Part shown: piece after piece, positions 1 through 9,493 of the stretch | Layout of the letters: each line of letters begins with the position of its first letter | Numbering within the stretch: position 1 is the first letter of the stretch | Assembly (NCBI RefSeq): GCF_006716645.1 | Contig: NZ_VFPL01000001.1 | Coordinates: 4,278,001-4,342,000 of the forward strand | From: Arcticibacter tournemirensis | GTDB lineage: Bacteria > Bacteroidota > Bacteroidia > Sphingobacteriales > Sphingobacteriaceae | DNA: 64,000 nt | Direction of reading: 5' to 3' | Position numbers and translations under genes: made by a program | Notes under the pieces: generated by a model | Databases searched by the model: none | What the model was told of the DNA's origin: nothing | What the model saw: the letters and a program-made list of their open reading frames with translations, nothing else

Positions 1-1368
1 AGTGTTCGAACCCTGCTTGTAGAACGGCTGCTCAACTAAAGAAACCGGATTAACGATATCATACCAGTCGGTGTTTGTAATACGATAGCCAACAGGGGGA
101 TTAGTACTGCTTAGTACACTTCCGTTATAGCCTATGAAAATCACATCAATAGGCACAGAAGTCCGGGTTACTGTAGTTCCTTCAAATACAGCTATGCCGC
201 AGGCGAAAGTCCCGCTGTTAATAAACAGGTTTGTATTGGGGGAGCCAAACCCATCACCGGTAGTGCCCGTAGCACCGTAGTTTCTTGAAACGATCCAGTT
301 TGCTTGCGCCATGCTTGTTGAGTTTTGCCCGTTAATGAGCTTCTTCGAATTGCCTACATAGAAATAAGTCCCTTTTGCCGCTGTACCGGTTTTAAGATCA
401 AACTTGTAAGTTCTCAAACCTCCCGTCGCCCAACCGTTGGCTGGGAATCCTGTAGGTGTATAGCCCGAGGTTTGATTACAGGTGACCAGCGAAAACGGCG
501 TAACCGAAAAATCTATATCCCTGGTAGCCAGCAACTGAATGTACTCTCCATCCAAATCCGTACCTTCCACATCGGTAACAAAACCAGAAACTACCACTGC
601 CGCCTGGGTTACAGTAGAACTGAGTACCGTAATGTCTTCAGGCCGGCGGATGCGCAGATGGGGCGTATACTTCCCTCCAGCGTTCTTGCTGTACGTCACA
701 ACGCCGAAAAAATTCGCCATGCCGGGTAAGGGGTTATTGGCAAAAGTTGCCGATGCCTCCGTGTGAAGTGTGAAATTATCAAAGCCATCGTTAACCAGTT
801 TATCGCCACTGTATGTATCGGTCGGCGCCGGTATAGGGTCAAATCCACCTTTTACGATAACAACTTCGGTACTTTCATATTTATCCGGATCGGCAAGAAT
901 ATAACTGCTCGGCACCCGGTTTATAGCAATGGGCTGATCTGAAGCTACCTTAGTAACCGCAGAACCTGTCAGTCCGGTTACCTGTAATAAACCATCAACA
1001 CGTTTCATTGTTCCACCCACAAGATTTACAATTACCGAATCTCCCGGCACATATTGTTCTGCCTCAGTGCCTATATTAATAGCAATACCCCTCAATTCGT
1101 TCAGGCGCAGCTTATCCTGAACCATCAGCAGTCCCGATGGCAGATTTTTACCGCTATGATCAGAAACCACAACTCCTGTAATTCCCGTGGAGCCAAGCAT
1201 CGATTTCTGGCTTAACGCAAAATCAGCATCTTTATAAAAGCTTCTCAGGTCGAAGATGGCGATATACGGACTTACCTCCGCCCCGGGGAAGTTACCTGTC
1301 TTCTCGCATCCTCCAAAGATCATCATTGAAGAGAACAACCAGGTTATATTTAGTATTATCTTTCTCAT
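1..1368 (-). CDS. DUF5689-type surface lipoprotein, 3' end cut by window
   Basis: A minus-strand reading frame is open from an ATG at 1368 to the window edge, at least 456 codons, so the C-terminus is missing. The N-terminus is a short hydrophobic stretch ending in a lipobox-like GGC, so it is probably a lipoprotein. The region after it (VSPYIAIFDLRSFYKD, then a segment with IAINIGTEAEQYVPGDSVIV) resembles DUF5689 domains, which in Bacteroidota are usually encoded directly after SusC/SusD pairs. The gene starts 21 nt after the SusD-like gene stops, so it is probably the last visible member of the same operon. Its biochemical role is unknown; a surface glycan- or peptide-binding accessory is the usual inference. 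Family call from memory of the motif, fairly confident. Confidence 0.75.
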   Translation of the reverse strand, partial: MRKIILNITWLFSSMMIFGGCEKTGNFPGAEVSPYIAIFDLRSFYKDADFALSQKSMLGSTGITGVVVSDHSGKNLPSGLLMVQDKLRLNELRGIAINIGTEAEQYVPGDSVIVNLVGGTMKRVDGLLQVTGLTGSAVTKVASDQPIAINRVPSSYILADPDKYESTEVVIVKGGFDPIPAPTDTYSGDKLVNDGFDNFTLHTEASATFANNPLPGMANFFGVVTYSKNAGGKYTPHLRIRRPEDITVLSSTVTQAAVVVSGFVTDVEGTDLDGEYIQLLATRDIDFSVTPFSLVTCNQTSGYTPTGFPANGWATGGLRTYKFDLKTGTAAKGTYFYVGNSKKLINGQNSTSMAQANWIVSRNYGATGTTGDGFGSPNTNLFINSGTFACGIAVFEGTTVTRTSVPIDVIFIGYNGSVLSSTNPPVGYRITNTDWYDIVNPVSLVEQPFYKQGSNT

Positions 1369-1389
1369 ATCTATCAATTTTATAACAGA

Positions 1390-2946
1390 TTAAGGCTTCT
1401 GCCACCAAACGAGGGTATTAATGTTGTCGCCTCCCATTCTTTGTACCGCTTTGCTGTAATTCGAAGCATTAGCAGAGCTAACATATACCGGATAGTTTAA
1501 TCTTGCCGGCATATTGCCGCCATTCCTTAGTCCCGCACCTTTAGGTAATACCGGGTGGCCTGTCCGGCGGTGTTCAAACCATTGCTGAAAATCGGTAAGG
1601 AACAGGCAATAGTATTTCTGCAAATGAATACGCTCCATTTTGCTGTCTCCGGCGGCGGCATCAAGGGGAAGAGTGTCATCCCAGCCAATATCAGCTGTCG
1701 ATATATACTCTGTGAACTCCTGGTTAGCAATATCCGTAGTAAAATCAGGTACCCAGTAGTGAATAGCGTTGGCAATGCCCTTGTAATAGTATGTGGCCGA
1801 TGAGCCGGTGATCCAGCCCTTTGCAGCTGCTTCAGCCAGAATGAACTGCACTTCAGCATAGGTCATGATAATACCGGCCAGAGGGCTTTTCTGTAAGGAA
1901 AATTCAGAATTGCCTGCAGAATAGAAAAAAGACTGCTTGGGCTCGCTGCTCCCGGGGGGATAACCGCTTTCTATCCCGGCAAAACCCGACGAGCCCTGTG
2001 CTATGCCCAGCCTGTTACGGGTACCGTTACCATACTGCGTACTGAGATCAATACGGGGGTCACTCCAGTTAGATAACTTGAGAATAAAGAAGTTGCACAG
2101 CGATGGAATAGTAAAATCCGCCTCGCGCAAGAGTGTAACATAGGGATTGGTAAAAGGGTCGGTGGTGACTACACCGCCTGTCCATTTCAGCACGGCCGAT
2201 TCGTCCGTAGAAGCGAACGTAGGGTATTTCGTCGGATTACCTTCTGCTATTTCCTTTATTTTAGCAATTACCTGCGCAGAAACTTCTGCTTTTCCCGACA
2301 CCCGCAACAGCAGGCGAAGATGCAAACTATTACAGAATTTACGCCACCGCTCAATATTGCCGTGATAAACAGGATCACTTGATTCCACGATCGCTTTATT
2401 TCCGGATAACAGCGTATTTGCCTCCTCCAGTTTATTGAACAAGCTTAGATAAATATCTTTCTGCGCATCAAAAGCGGGCTCCAGTATACCCAATTTACCT
2501 TTATTCGCCTCAGTGTAAGGCACGTCTCCATAAGAGTCAGTCAACAGAGAGAATACCCATGCTTCGCACACCAGGGAGATCCCTTTATACGAGTCGTTCT
2601 GGTATTCTGTACCTGAAGCGAGCTCGTAGATATCCCTGAAATTAGTGAGTTCAGAATACCATGCATTCCAGGTGTAATCGGCCAGGTTAGGCCGGAAGTC
2701 GTACCTGAATACGGCATTGTCGTCTTCACTCATCGTGACAGTAACCTGCATCAGTTCGTTATTAAAATTCCGGTTACGAACCAGGTTTGCGCTCAAAACG
2801 TTTACCAATGCCGGCGCCAGCAGTTTTTCGGGTGGTGAGTTTATAATACTGATGGGATCTGTATTGACCTCGTCAAAATCCTTTTGGCAGGCAGTGAAAC
2901 TGAAAACAGTTATTAAAACCGGCACAATAGCTAAAATTCTTTTCAT
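1390..2946 (-). CDS. SusD-like nutrient-binding outer-membrane lipoprotein (SusD-like_2 type)
   Basis: 518 aa. A signal peptide ends in the lipobox FTAC (Cys about residue 20), followed by QKDFDEVNTDP, the typical start of the SusD-like_2 branch of the SusD/RagB superfamily. The tetratricopeptide-type helical body and a C-terminal region with FQQWFEHRRTG fit the family and its usual length (about 500 aa). Such proteins form the lid of a SusC barrel and capture oligomers on the cell surface. It lies 7 nt downstream of the SusC gene and is followed by a DUF5689-type lipoprotein. The substrate cannot be read from the sequence; SusD-like_2 proteins are found with both glycan and peptide uptake systems. 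Confidence 0.93.
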   Translation of the reverse strand: MKRILAIVPVLITVFSFTACQKDFDEVNTDPISIINSPPEKLLAPALVNVLSANLVRNRNFNNELMQVTVTMSEDDNAVFRYDFRPNLADYTWNAWYSELTNFRDIYELASGTEYQNDSYKGISLVCEAWVFSLLTDSYGDVPYTEANKGKLGILEPAFDAQKDIYLSLFNKLEEANTLLSGNKAIVESSDPVYHGNIERWRKFCNSLHLRLLLRVSGKAEVSAQVIAKIKEIAEGNPTKYPTFASTDESAVLKWTGGVVTTDPFTNPYVTLLREADFTIPSLCNFFILKLSNWSDPRIDLSTQYGNGTRNRLGIAQGSSGFAGIESGYPPGSSEPKQSFFYSAGNSEFSLQKSPLAGIIMTYAEVQFILAEAAAKGWITGSSATYYYKGIANAIHYWVPDFTTDIANQEFTEYISTADIGWDDTLPLDAAAGDSKMERIHLQKYYCLFLTDFQQWFEHRRTGHPVLPKGAGLRNGGNMPARLNYPVYVSSANASNYSKAVQRMGGDNINTLVWWQKP

Positions 2947-2953
2947 GTTTCTC

Positions 2954-5900
2954 TTAATTAATACCTACAACTAAATTAAAACCATAAGTACGGGTAGACG
3001 GAAACTGGCCAACCTCAAAACCTTGGACGATATCCAGACCCTGCAGAGTACCGAATTCAGGATCGAACATAGGCCATGTCGACCAGATAACCAGGTTACG
3101 TCCATAGACACCAATGCTGGCCCGCGATAGCCTCAATGGCTTGAGTATAGATGCCGGCAGCTTATAGTCCAGTCGTGCTTCGCGGAACTTAATGAAGTCG
3201 GTCTTATAGGTTGCTCCCTCACCATTAGCAGTGCCCATGGTGTAATTGTAGAATGAAGTGATGTCTTTAGTCATTGTAGTATTGCGACTAAATGTACCGT
3301 CGGCATTTCTGACGACGCCGTTCCCGATGATCCCGCTGTACCTTCCCGGCAGGGTGGCTGTCAGCTTTCCAAAATCTGCCAGACGGCCATGGGTATACGA
3401 GTGCGCAACAGCTCCCTGCTGACCGTCAAACAGTACGTTCAAGCGGAATTGCTTAAAGGTAAACTCACTGCCGATGCTCGCTTTATATTTAGGAATGGTG
3501 TTCCCGAGATAAACGGGAGTAGAAGTTATTTGAGCCAGGCCGGAAACAGCATCATAGATTACCTGTCCGTCCGGAGAACGCTCAAAGCCAATACCGTACA
3601 TATCTCCGAGGCTGCCGCCTACCTTGGCAACGATCTGCGCACCTCCAACTACACTCGAACGTAAGATGATGGTGCTATCCGTGTTTGCCATCGAAACGAT
3701 CTTGTTTTTGTTCGTAGAGAAGGTTGTAAAAACTTTCCACTTGAAGTTTTTGCCCTGCACAGGCGATCCATTCAGAGCCACTTCGAGACCCGAGTTATCG
3801 ATTTGCCCTGCATTAATGATCTGTCGCGAGTATCCGGATGCACGATCGACAATCCTGTCAAGGATCTGGTTTCTGGTATTTCCTTTGTATACTGCAAAAT
3901 CAATACCCAGGCGACTTTTAAACATCCTGATATCGGTACCCAGCTCAAAAGTTGTTGTTTTCAGGGGCTTCAGGTTGGGGTTGGGAAGTGTTGCGGGGTT
4001 TTGCAGCGAACCATCCGGATATGTCCCGTTAGCCGCTAACGGGTAGGTATAAGCCGTACGATAGGCGATAGTCCCCCCACTGCCAGCCTGCGAAGCTGAA
4101 AATCTGAGCTTTGCAAATTCGAGCACATCGGGCATCTTAAAGTATTCTGATGCAACGAAGCTTAAACTTGCCGACGGATAGAAGAATCCTACGCTATTTG
4201 CACGATATGGATTAGCCAGTGTACTGCTCCAATCCTGCCGGGCTGTCAGATCCAGATAAAGGTAGTTTTTATAGCTTGTAGAAAACAATCCGTAAAAACT
4301 GTTAATACGGAAACGGCTGGTATCAGGTACGGACACCAGGGCATTAGCCGCATTCTCGAAACTATAGACATTAGGTTCAATCAGGCCATCTGCTCTGAGT
4401 TCTTTTTTATAGTAATGATTTCTCAATAAACTCCCGCCCGCTGTAGCGGTTATCCTGAAATCTTTATTCAGCGGTTTGTCGTACTTTAACAGGAAGTCGC
4501 CTGTAAACTCCTGCACATCGATATCCTGAGTGCGGTAAGAGCCTGTTGCTAAACGGGCAGCCGTCCATGGACGTTTTTGGTGCCGCTCATCAGCCGAGCG
4601 ATCAAGGGTCGCTCTAAGCTGCAGGCTTAACTCTTTAGAAAAGGTGTAGTTCAACTGCACATTTCCCGTAAGCCCGTTCCGGTTTGAGCCATTGATAAAC
4701 TCGTACGATATAGCATAGGGATTTTCCGGGGAGGTAGTGAAAATATCGTGTAGCTCCTGGTATTCTTTACCGTTTACCCAGTAATTTCTAAGCCAGTTAA
4801 TATCGGCGTTTGGTACCCAGAACACATACCAATACATCACCGACTGGTTGCCATAGCCCATTCCGGGCAGGTTGTTGCTGAATTTGTTGGTATAATTCGC
4901 TTTTACAGTTAGGTCAAGTTTCGGTGTGATCTTAGAATTAGTGGATAAAGAAACATTCGTACGCCGATAGCCGGTATTCGGAATGATCCAGGTGTTGTCG
5001 GCATGTGTAGCAGACAGACGATAATTCGTGTTTTTCAGTTTCCCACTTAAACTCAGCGAGTTTGTGAAAGTCCTGCCTGTTTCAAAGAACTTCTGAACCT
5101 GATTAGTATAAGGCACCCACGGCGTGGGCTCGGTCGCAGCTGCCTGGGTAACAGGATCATACTGAATAAACGATTGCCCGTTAAATCTCGGTCCCCAGGT
5201 TAAACTGGTAACGCTGTTAGTACCATAAGTATAAGTTGCCGCACCGTTTAATCCCTGGCCATATTCATATTGTAAATCCGGCCAGCGGTTAGCGCTTTCC
5301 ATAGAGGTGTTTGAAGAAAACGAAATGCTAACCGCCTTACTTTTGGCTTTGCCTGATTTTGTGGTGATAATAATAGCGCCATTTGCCCCTCTTTGTCCGT
5401 AAAGCGCCGAGGCTCCCGGCCCCCTCAATACTGTAACACTTTCAATGTCTTCGGGGTTGATATCATTAAGTCCGCTTCCAAAATCAGTAGGTTGAATCCC
5501 GTCTGACGGTCCGGATGCCGCTCCCCCTGTTGCCGTACGCTTGCCGCTGCCGTTATTGATCACCACGCCATCCACTACAATCAAAGCCTCGTTCTCTCCG
5601 GTAAAGTTGTTCTCTCCCCGCAGGATTATCTTGTTAGATCCTGTTGGTCCTCCGTTTGACCGCACCATATTCAAGCCAGGTACTTTTCCGGATAAAGCAT
5701 CGATCCAGTTGCCCGCGACCGCGTCGGTTAACTGTGTGCTGTCAATTTTTGTAATGGCATATCCTAAAGCTTTCTCTTCTCTGCGAATACCCAGGGCTGT
5801 AACTACCACTTCTGTTAAAGCTTTTACATCCTCCTTTAAGGTAACGTTTATGGTGGTTTGGTCACCAACCACTACTTCGGAGGCTTTAAAACCAACTAAA

Positions 5901-6439
5901 CTAAATACCAGCACGGCTCCATTGTCCGGAACTCTGATACTGTATCGCCCCTGGCCGTCGGTAATCGCGATCAGGCTGCTGTTTTTTACTCTGACATTCA
6001 CCCCCGGTAAGGGCTCTTTGTCATCGTCAAGCACGGTCCCTCTTATTATTATTTCTTTTTTCGGCTGCTGCTCTTTGGGCTTCGCCATAATAACCACCGT
6101 GTTGCCGTTAATAGTGTACATCAAAGGTTGGTTCAGAAAACATTGATTCAACACCTCTGTGAGGGATGCATCCTTCATACTGAGAGAAACCGTATTCGTT
6201 CCCTCCAGCATCTTCGAATTGTAAATGAAATTGTAACCTGTCCGGCTTTCCAGGTCCCTTAATACATTTTGCAACGAAACATTCCGTTTAACTATACTAA
6301 TCTTTTGCGCATAACCTGTAGCAGCGGCCACCTGTAAAAATGCAGTTAGTAATAAAACAAAACTCAGTTTCATTATCCGTAATAATTTAAAAGGTATGTA
6401 AAACTGTTTTTTACATAAAGCAGTATATTTTTTATACAT
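2954..6439 (-). CDS. SusC/RagA-type TonB-dependent receptor with STN signalling domain
   Basis: About 1161 aa from the start chosen at 6439 (MYKKYT); the frame extends to 6475, and MKLSF at 6373 would begin exactly at the signal peptide. Order of domains: signal peptide ending ATGYAQ, STN domain (VSLQNVLRDLESRTGYNFIY), a carboxypeptidase-regulatory-like beta domain (GTVLDDDKEPLPGVNVRVK), TonB plug (LRGENNFTGENEALIVVDG, SVTVLRGPGASALYG) and a long beta-barrel ending in a terminal aromatic-rich strand. It imports a SusD-captured ligand using TonB energy. The STN domain and the FecR and ECF sigma genes just upstream imply that ligand binding is signalled through FecR to the sigma factor, which then induces this operon. 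Confidence 0.95.
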   Translation of the reverse strand: MYKKYTALCKKQFYIPFKLLRIMKLSFVLLLTAFLQVAAATGYAQKISIVKRNVSLQNVLRDLESRTGYNFIYNSKMLEGTNTVSLSMKDASLTEVLNQCFLNQPLMYTINGNTVVIMAKPKEQQPKKEIIIRGTVLDDDKEPLPGVNVRVKNSSLIAITDGQGRYSIRVPDNGAVLVFSLVGFKASEVVVGDQTTINVTLKEDVKALTEVVVTALGIRREEKALGYAITKIDSTQLTDAVAGNWIDALSGKVPGLNMVRSNGGPTGSNKIILRGENNFTGENEALIVVDGVVINNGSGKRTATGGAASGPSDGIQPTDFGSGLNDINPEDIESVTVLRGPGASALYGQRGANGAIIITTKSGKAKSKAVSISFSSNTSMESANRWPDLQYEYGQGLNGAATYTYGTNSVTSLTWGPRFNGQSFIQYDPVTQAAATEPTPWVPYTNQVQKFFETGRTFTNSLSLSGKLKNTNYRLSATHADNTWIIPNTGYRRTNVSLSTNSKITPKLDLTVKANYTNKFSNNLPGMGYGNQSVMYWYVFWVPNADINWLRNYWVNGKEYQELHDIFTTSPENPYAISYEFINGSNRNGLTGNVQLNYTFSKELSLQLRATLDRSADERHQKRPWTAARLATGSYRTQDIDVQEFTGDFLLKYDKPLNKDFRITATAGGSLLRNHYYKKELRADGLIEPNVYSFENAANALVSVPDTSRFRINSFYGLFSTSYKNYLYLDLTARQDWSSTLANPYRANSVGFFYPSASLSFVASEYFKMPDVLEFAKLRFSASQAGSGGTIAYRTAYTYPLAANGTYPDGSLQNPATLPNPNLKPLKTTTFELGTDIRMFKSRLGIDFAVYKGNTRNQILDRIVDRASGYSRQIINAGQIDNSGLEVALNGSPVQGKNFKWKVFTTFSTNKNKIVSMANTDSTIILRSSVVGGAQIVAKVGGSLGDMYGIGFERSPDGQVIYDAVSGLAQITSTPVYLGNTIPKYKASIGSEFTFKQFRLNVLFDGQQGAVAHSYTHGRLADFGKLTATLPGRYSGIIGNGVVRNADGTFSRNTTMTKDITSFYNYTMGTANGEGATYKTDFIKFREARLDYKLPASILKPLRLSRASIGVYGRNLVIWSTWPMFDPEFGTLQGLDIVQGFEVGQFPSTRTYGFNLVVGIN

Positions 6440-6503
6440 TTGAATGGTTTGTTTTAATTTGTATGGTTCACTCAAATAATCAAGCAGTTACAGCAAACTA
6501 CAG

Positions 6504-6535
6504 TCGGGAGAGGGTTCAGCTCTCTCGATTTTTTC
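6504..6535 (+). terminator. Hairpin with T tract, antisense to the FecR-SusC transcript
   Basis: Arms 6504-6512 and 6520-6528 pair over 9 bp with one G-T wobble, loop of 7, followed on the plus strand by a run of six T. In that direction it looks like an intrinsic terminator although no plus-strand gene precedes it. On the minus strand the hairpin separates fecR from susC without a downstream T run. Confidence 0.5.
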
Positions 6536-6558
6536 TGTAAAGGACATCTTAAATAAAC

Positions 6559-7761
6559 TTATGGCATAACCGTTATCCTCCTTCCTTCCACTTTGAATTT
6601 AATGGTGCCCGTCAATTCTAAACTTTTCAAAAGCTCCGACAGATTACTCGTTTTAGAGAATTTGCCACCATATATTTTATCCTGCATCTCGCCATCGTAG
6701 TACACATCCATATCATACCACCGGCTGATTGTTGTCATGAGACTCTCTATAGATTCATCTCTGAACAGGAAATAGCCGTTCTTCCAGGCGACCGCCTTTT
6801 CTGTATCGGCCTGCCTGACCGTAAATCCTTTTTGACCAGATGTTGCAAGAGCTTCTTGTCCGGGCTTGATAAGCGACTCCATCACGCCCCTGTTCACTTT
6901 AACCGAACCTTCCAGTAAAGTTGCCCGCATATTGTCCTCATCTGAATAAGCAGCAATGTTGAAATGGGTGCCCAGCACCTTCACTTCCATATCCTTTGCG
7001 CTTACATAAAAAGGCTTCGTTTTATCTTTTGCAACCTCAAAATAAGCTTCACCGCTCAGTTCAACCCTTCTCGCATTCTCTTTAAAAACAGTTGGAAATT
7101 CCAAAGACGACATAGAATTGAGCCATACATTCGTTCCATCCGGCAGTATCAGCTGGTATTGTCCTCCCCGCGGCGTAGCAATCGTATTATAGGTCGTTTC
7201 TCCTGAAGTCCGGTCTCCGGATCTGGAGAGATCATAGATCAGCTGGCCGTCCTTTGCTTTAGTGATAACAACATTCTGTTGCTGTGCCAGACGGCCGTTT
7301 TTTGCCTCATCCAGCACGATCTTCGTACCGTCAGCCAGCGTAAGCACAGCCTTGTTTCCTCCGGGTACAATATCATTATGAACAAGTTGACTGGTTTCTT
7401 TAGAATGATGGCCTTTTTGTTTAAACAGATAGACTGTCAAGATGGCGGAAACCGAAACAAGAGCTATAATGGCAGCATACCTGAACATTTTGCGGTCTTT
7501 CCTTACACGCGGAGTAACAGCACCTTTCCGTTTCGTTGCTTCTTCTATCTTCTGCCACGCCAGTTCTTTATTGCTGGCAGAGAAGCTTTTAAGCTCAGGA
7601 TCAACAAAATGAGGGTTAGTAACCTTTTCAAATAATTCTCTGTTATGATCACTTTCCAGCAACCATTTATCCAGTTTTGCTCTTTCAGCAGTACTTAGTT
7701 CGTCCTTCAGGTACTTTAATACCAGGGCGCCTATTTCATAATGATTTTCAAACTCTTCCAT
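6559..7761 (-). CDS. FecR-family anti-sigma factor
   Basis: 400 aa. The N-terminal cytoplasmic segment (about 1-90) carries the anti-sigma region (LVLKYLKDELSTAERAKLDKW), a single membrane helix lies near 94-112 (AAIIALVSVSAILTVYLF), then a periplasmic FecR domain with the characteristic TPRGGQYQLILPDGTNVWLN and GEAYFEVAKDKTKPF, and a C-terminal DUF4974-like region. In this family the protein holds an ECF sigma factor at the membrane and releases it when the STN domain of the partner TonB receptor engages it. The gene sits between the sigma gene (58 nt upstream) and the SusC receptor, the standard order for these cassettes. Length and motifs are normal. Confidence 0.95.
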   Translation of the reverse strand: MEEFENHYEIGALVLKYLKDELSTAERAKLDKWLLESDHNRELFEKVTNPHFVDPELKSFSASNKELAWQKIEEATKRKGAVTPRVRKDRKMFRYAAIIALVSVSAILTVYLFKQKGHHSKETSQLVHNDIVPGGNKAVLTLADGTKIVLDEAKNGRLAQQQNVVITKAKDGQLIYDLSRSGDRTSGETTYNTIATPRGGQYQLILPDGTNVWLNSMSSLEFPTVFKENARRVELSGEAYFEVAKDKTKPFYVSAKDMEVKVLGTHFNIAAYSDEDNMRATLLEGSVKVNRGVMESLIKPGQEALATSGQKGFTVRQADTEKAVAWKNGYFLFRDESIESLMTTISRWYDMDVYYDGEMQDKIYGGKFSKTSNLSELLKSLELTGTIKFKVEGRRITVMP

Positions 7762-7818
7762 CGACTACACCATACAGACACGCGAGTTTCAAAAGCGGAT
7801 AAAAAACTCAAAAAAAAA

Positions 7819-8397
7819 TTATGATGCGTGCCACAGAAGAATGGCGAACAAGTCGGATGTAAGTTTAAGGCGAAGCAGCTGCAAAGCCCGCTGCTTTTGT
7901 TTCTTTACAGTATTTACAGACATGCCCAGCTCATCTGCAATCTCATGGTTTTTCTTACCTGCGAGAAAGCCCTTTAAAGAGATGATACGGTAATTTTCGG
8001 GAAGCGATTGTATCGCCATGTGGATTTCAGCCAGAACTTCTGATGTAATAATAGCGTCGATAACCGGCTGATCAGCGAGCTCTGTCAGCGACTGTTTCTG
8101 CGCATAGTTATCAACGATTTTATTATGCCGCAGGACATTAAAGCTGAGATGTTTTACAGTGGTGTACAGATAATTTTTCACCGCGCACCTTTCATACGCA
8201 ATGTTCTCCCGGTAATCCCAGTATTTAACGAATGCTTCCTGAACGATATCCTGAGCCTGCTCCCTGTTATTGATCAGCTGAACTGAAAAATAAATTAAGC
8301 GATCGTAATATTCGTCAAATATGGATTTGAGGTCCATTTCATTTCCAGACCCGCCTCTTTCTTCCCGACTCTTACCTTCGCCCTTTATACTATACAT
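7819..8397 (-). CDS. ECF-type RNA polymerase sigma-70 factor
   Basis: 192 aa if started at 8397, or about 172 aa from the internal Met in NEMDLKSIFDEYYDRL, which is the more typical N-terminus. Region 2 (DIVQEAFVKYWDYR) and region 4 (LPENYRIISLKGFLAGKKNHEIADELGMSVNTVKKQ, in two parts a helix-turn-helix) match the Bacteroidetes FecI-like ECF family. It directs transcription of the adjacent SusC/SusD operon when released from the downstream FecR protein. It is the first gene of the minus-strand cassette. Nothing unusual is seen. Confidence 0.95.
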   Translation of the reverse strand: MYSIKGEGKSREERGGSGNEMDLKSIFDEYYDRLIYFSVQLINNREQAQDIVQEAFVKYWDYRENIAYERCAVKNYLYTTVKHLSFNVLRHNKIVDNYAQKQSLTELADQPVIDAIITSEVLAEIHMAIQSLPENYRIISLKGFLAGKKNHEIADELGMSVNTVKKQKQRALQLLRLKLTSDLFAILLWHAS

Positions 8398-8692
8398 GTT
8401 TAATAAGCTAAACTCTAAAAACTTATCTGCAACGAAACGACAAGCTAAATTTATCGATTTTTATCAAATAAAATCTGTAGTTATCTACAAATACTATGGT
8501 TTCTGTAAAAATCTTCCTGCCGACAAAAGTACGCTGGGTTAGTATTACATCTTGTTAACAAAAAATGAAGTAATTATTAAATAATTAACACGCTGTATCT
8601 GTAGCTGAGGATTATCTCGCGTTCTTTATAACCACTTAAATCGCCTTTAATCTGATTTGCGGTTAAAATAATTTTAAATTAAAGGTGGGATA
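8398..8692. other. Intergenic region, no gene seen
   Basis: About 295 nt of AT-rich DNA upstream of the sigma-factor gene and downstream of the PIN toxin gene. It presumably holds the sigma-gene promoter; I could not pick a convincing TAnnTTTG element or any coding remnant. Confidence 0.5.
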
Positions 8693-9064
8693 TTATCCTT
8701 GGATAGGATTAATGCATACTAATTCCTTAATCCGTTCAAAATCAACCACATTTCTTGTATAGATTTCAAGCTGATGAACTGATGCTGTAGCTGCAATTAA
8801 GCTATCACCCAGTTTTAGATTATACTTTTTACGAATTTCGATAGCGACATTAAATATACCTTGATCTGGAAGAATTACTGGTGCATACTCGAAAATGTCT
8901 TTAAAGTACTTTTCTTCATCTTTCTTTAATCCACGGTAACCCAGTACTTCCACCCTGGATATCTCTGACAATACACAGGAGTCACTAACTATTAGCTCTC
9001 TTAAATACGCATATTCAGTCGAATATGAATAGATGATAATATTACTATCTAAAAGAAAGGCCAT
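8693..9064 (-). CDS. PIN-domain ribonuclease toxin (VapC-like)
   Basis: 123 aa, normal for VapC. The N-terminal LLDSNIIIYS carries the first metal-binding Asp, SRVEVLGY the Glu, and LKLGDSLIAATA the conserved Asp of the PIN fold, with a further Asp in the C-terminal NVVDF. PIN toxins are Mg-dependent endoribonucleases that typically cleave tRNA or rRNA. The ATG lies two bases after the stop of the preceding small gene, which fits a coupled toxin-antitoxin operon. Target RNA cannot be told from sequence. Confidence 0.88.
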   Translation of the reverse strand: MAFLLDSNIIIYSYSTEYAYLRELIVSDSCVLSEISRVEVLGYRGLKKDEEKYFKDIFEYAPVILPDQGIFNVAIEIRKKYNLKLGDSLIAATASVHQLEIYTRNVVDFERIKELVCINPIQG

Positions 9065-9066
9065 AC

Positions 9067-9297
9067 TTACGAAAAAGGCAATTCACGATCTGAACGCTGA
9101 CTCTTTTCCCATTCTGCTGCGTCACCAAACGAGGATAAATTATTGGCTTTGAAACTAACTATCCGATTTTTCAGATCAACTCTCGTTGTCTTATTAAAAT
9201 CAGTACGCCTTTTTTCGACCACCACGTTTAAAGTCTTTGCTAAAGCAATTATCTTTGCGAGGCTTTCCTCGTTATTCGACTTCAAAATAAGCTCCAT
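9067..9297 (-). CDS. Putative VapB-type antitoxin partner of the PIN toxin
   Basis: 76 aa. It begins MELILKSNNEESLAKIIALAKTLNV and ends in a polar tail (SQRSDRELPF). Similar small proteins starting with a beta strand followed by a helix that mentions residues/asparagine-rich turns are commonly encoded immediately upstream of PIN toxins in Bacteroidota. I do not see a clear AbrB or ribbon-helix-helix motif, so the assignment rests on size and on its position two bases upstream of the toxin. It should neutralise the toxin and may autoregulate the pair. Confidence 0.7.
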   Translation of the reverse strand: MELILKSNNEESLAKIIALAKTLNVVVEKRRTDFNKTTRVDLKNRIVSFKANNLSSFGDAAEWEKSQRSDRELPFS

Positions 9298-9319
9298 GTT
9301 ATTTTATTTCAGATACATA

Positions 9320-9327
9320 CAAAAATA
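9320..9327 (-). promoter_or_regulatory. Candidate -7 element of the toxin-antitoxin operon
   Basis: On the minus strand the sequence TATTTTTG matches the Bacteroidota -7 consensus TAnnTTTG and ends 22 nt before the antitoxin start codon. No matching TTTG -33 element is visible, so this is a weak call. Confidence 0.3.
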
Positions 9328-9493
9328 CTAAAATAATTATTCTTTATCTATATCCGTATTATATACAACGAATCGACATCCACCTCTATCCCTGGCCTTG
9401 TCAGAGCATCCAAACAGAGTGATCAACGGTGACGAAATCCTAGAATGGTTCGGGCACTCTTCTGCCCTGGTAGGAGATTGATTCGACATAACA

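Noticed and set aside
325-729. Plus-strand open frame of 134 codons
   Set aside because: Antisense shadow of the DUF5689-type lipoprotein frame, no start context and no recognisable domain.
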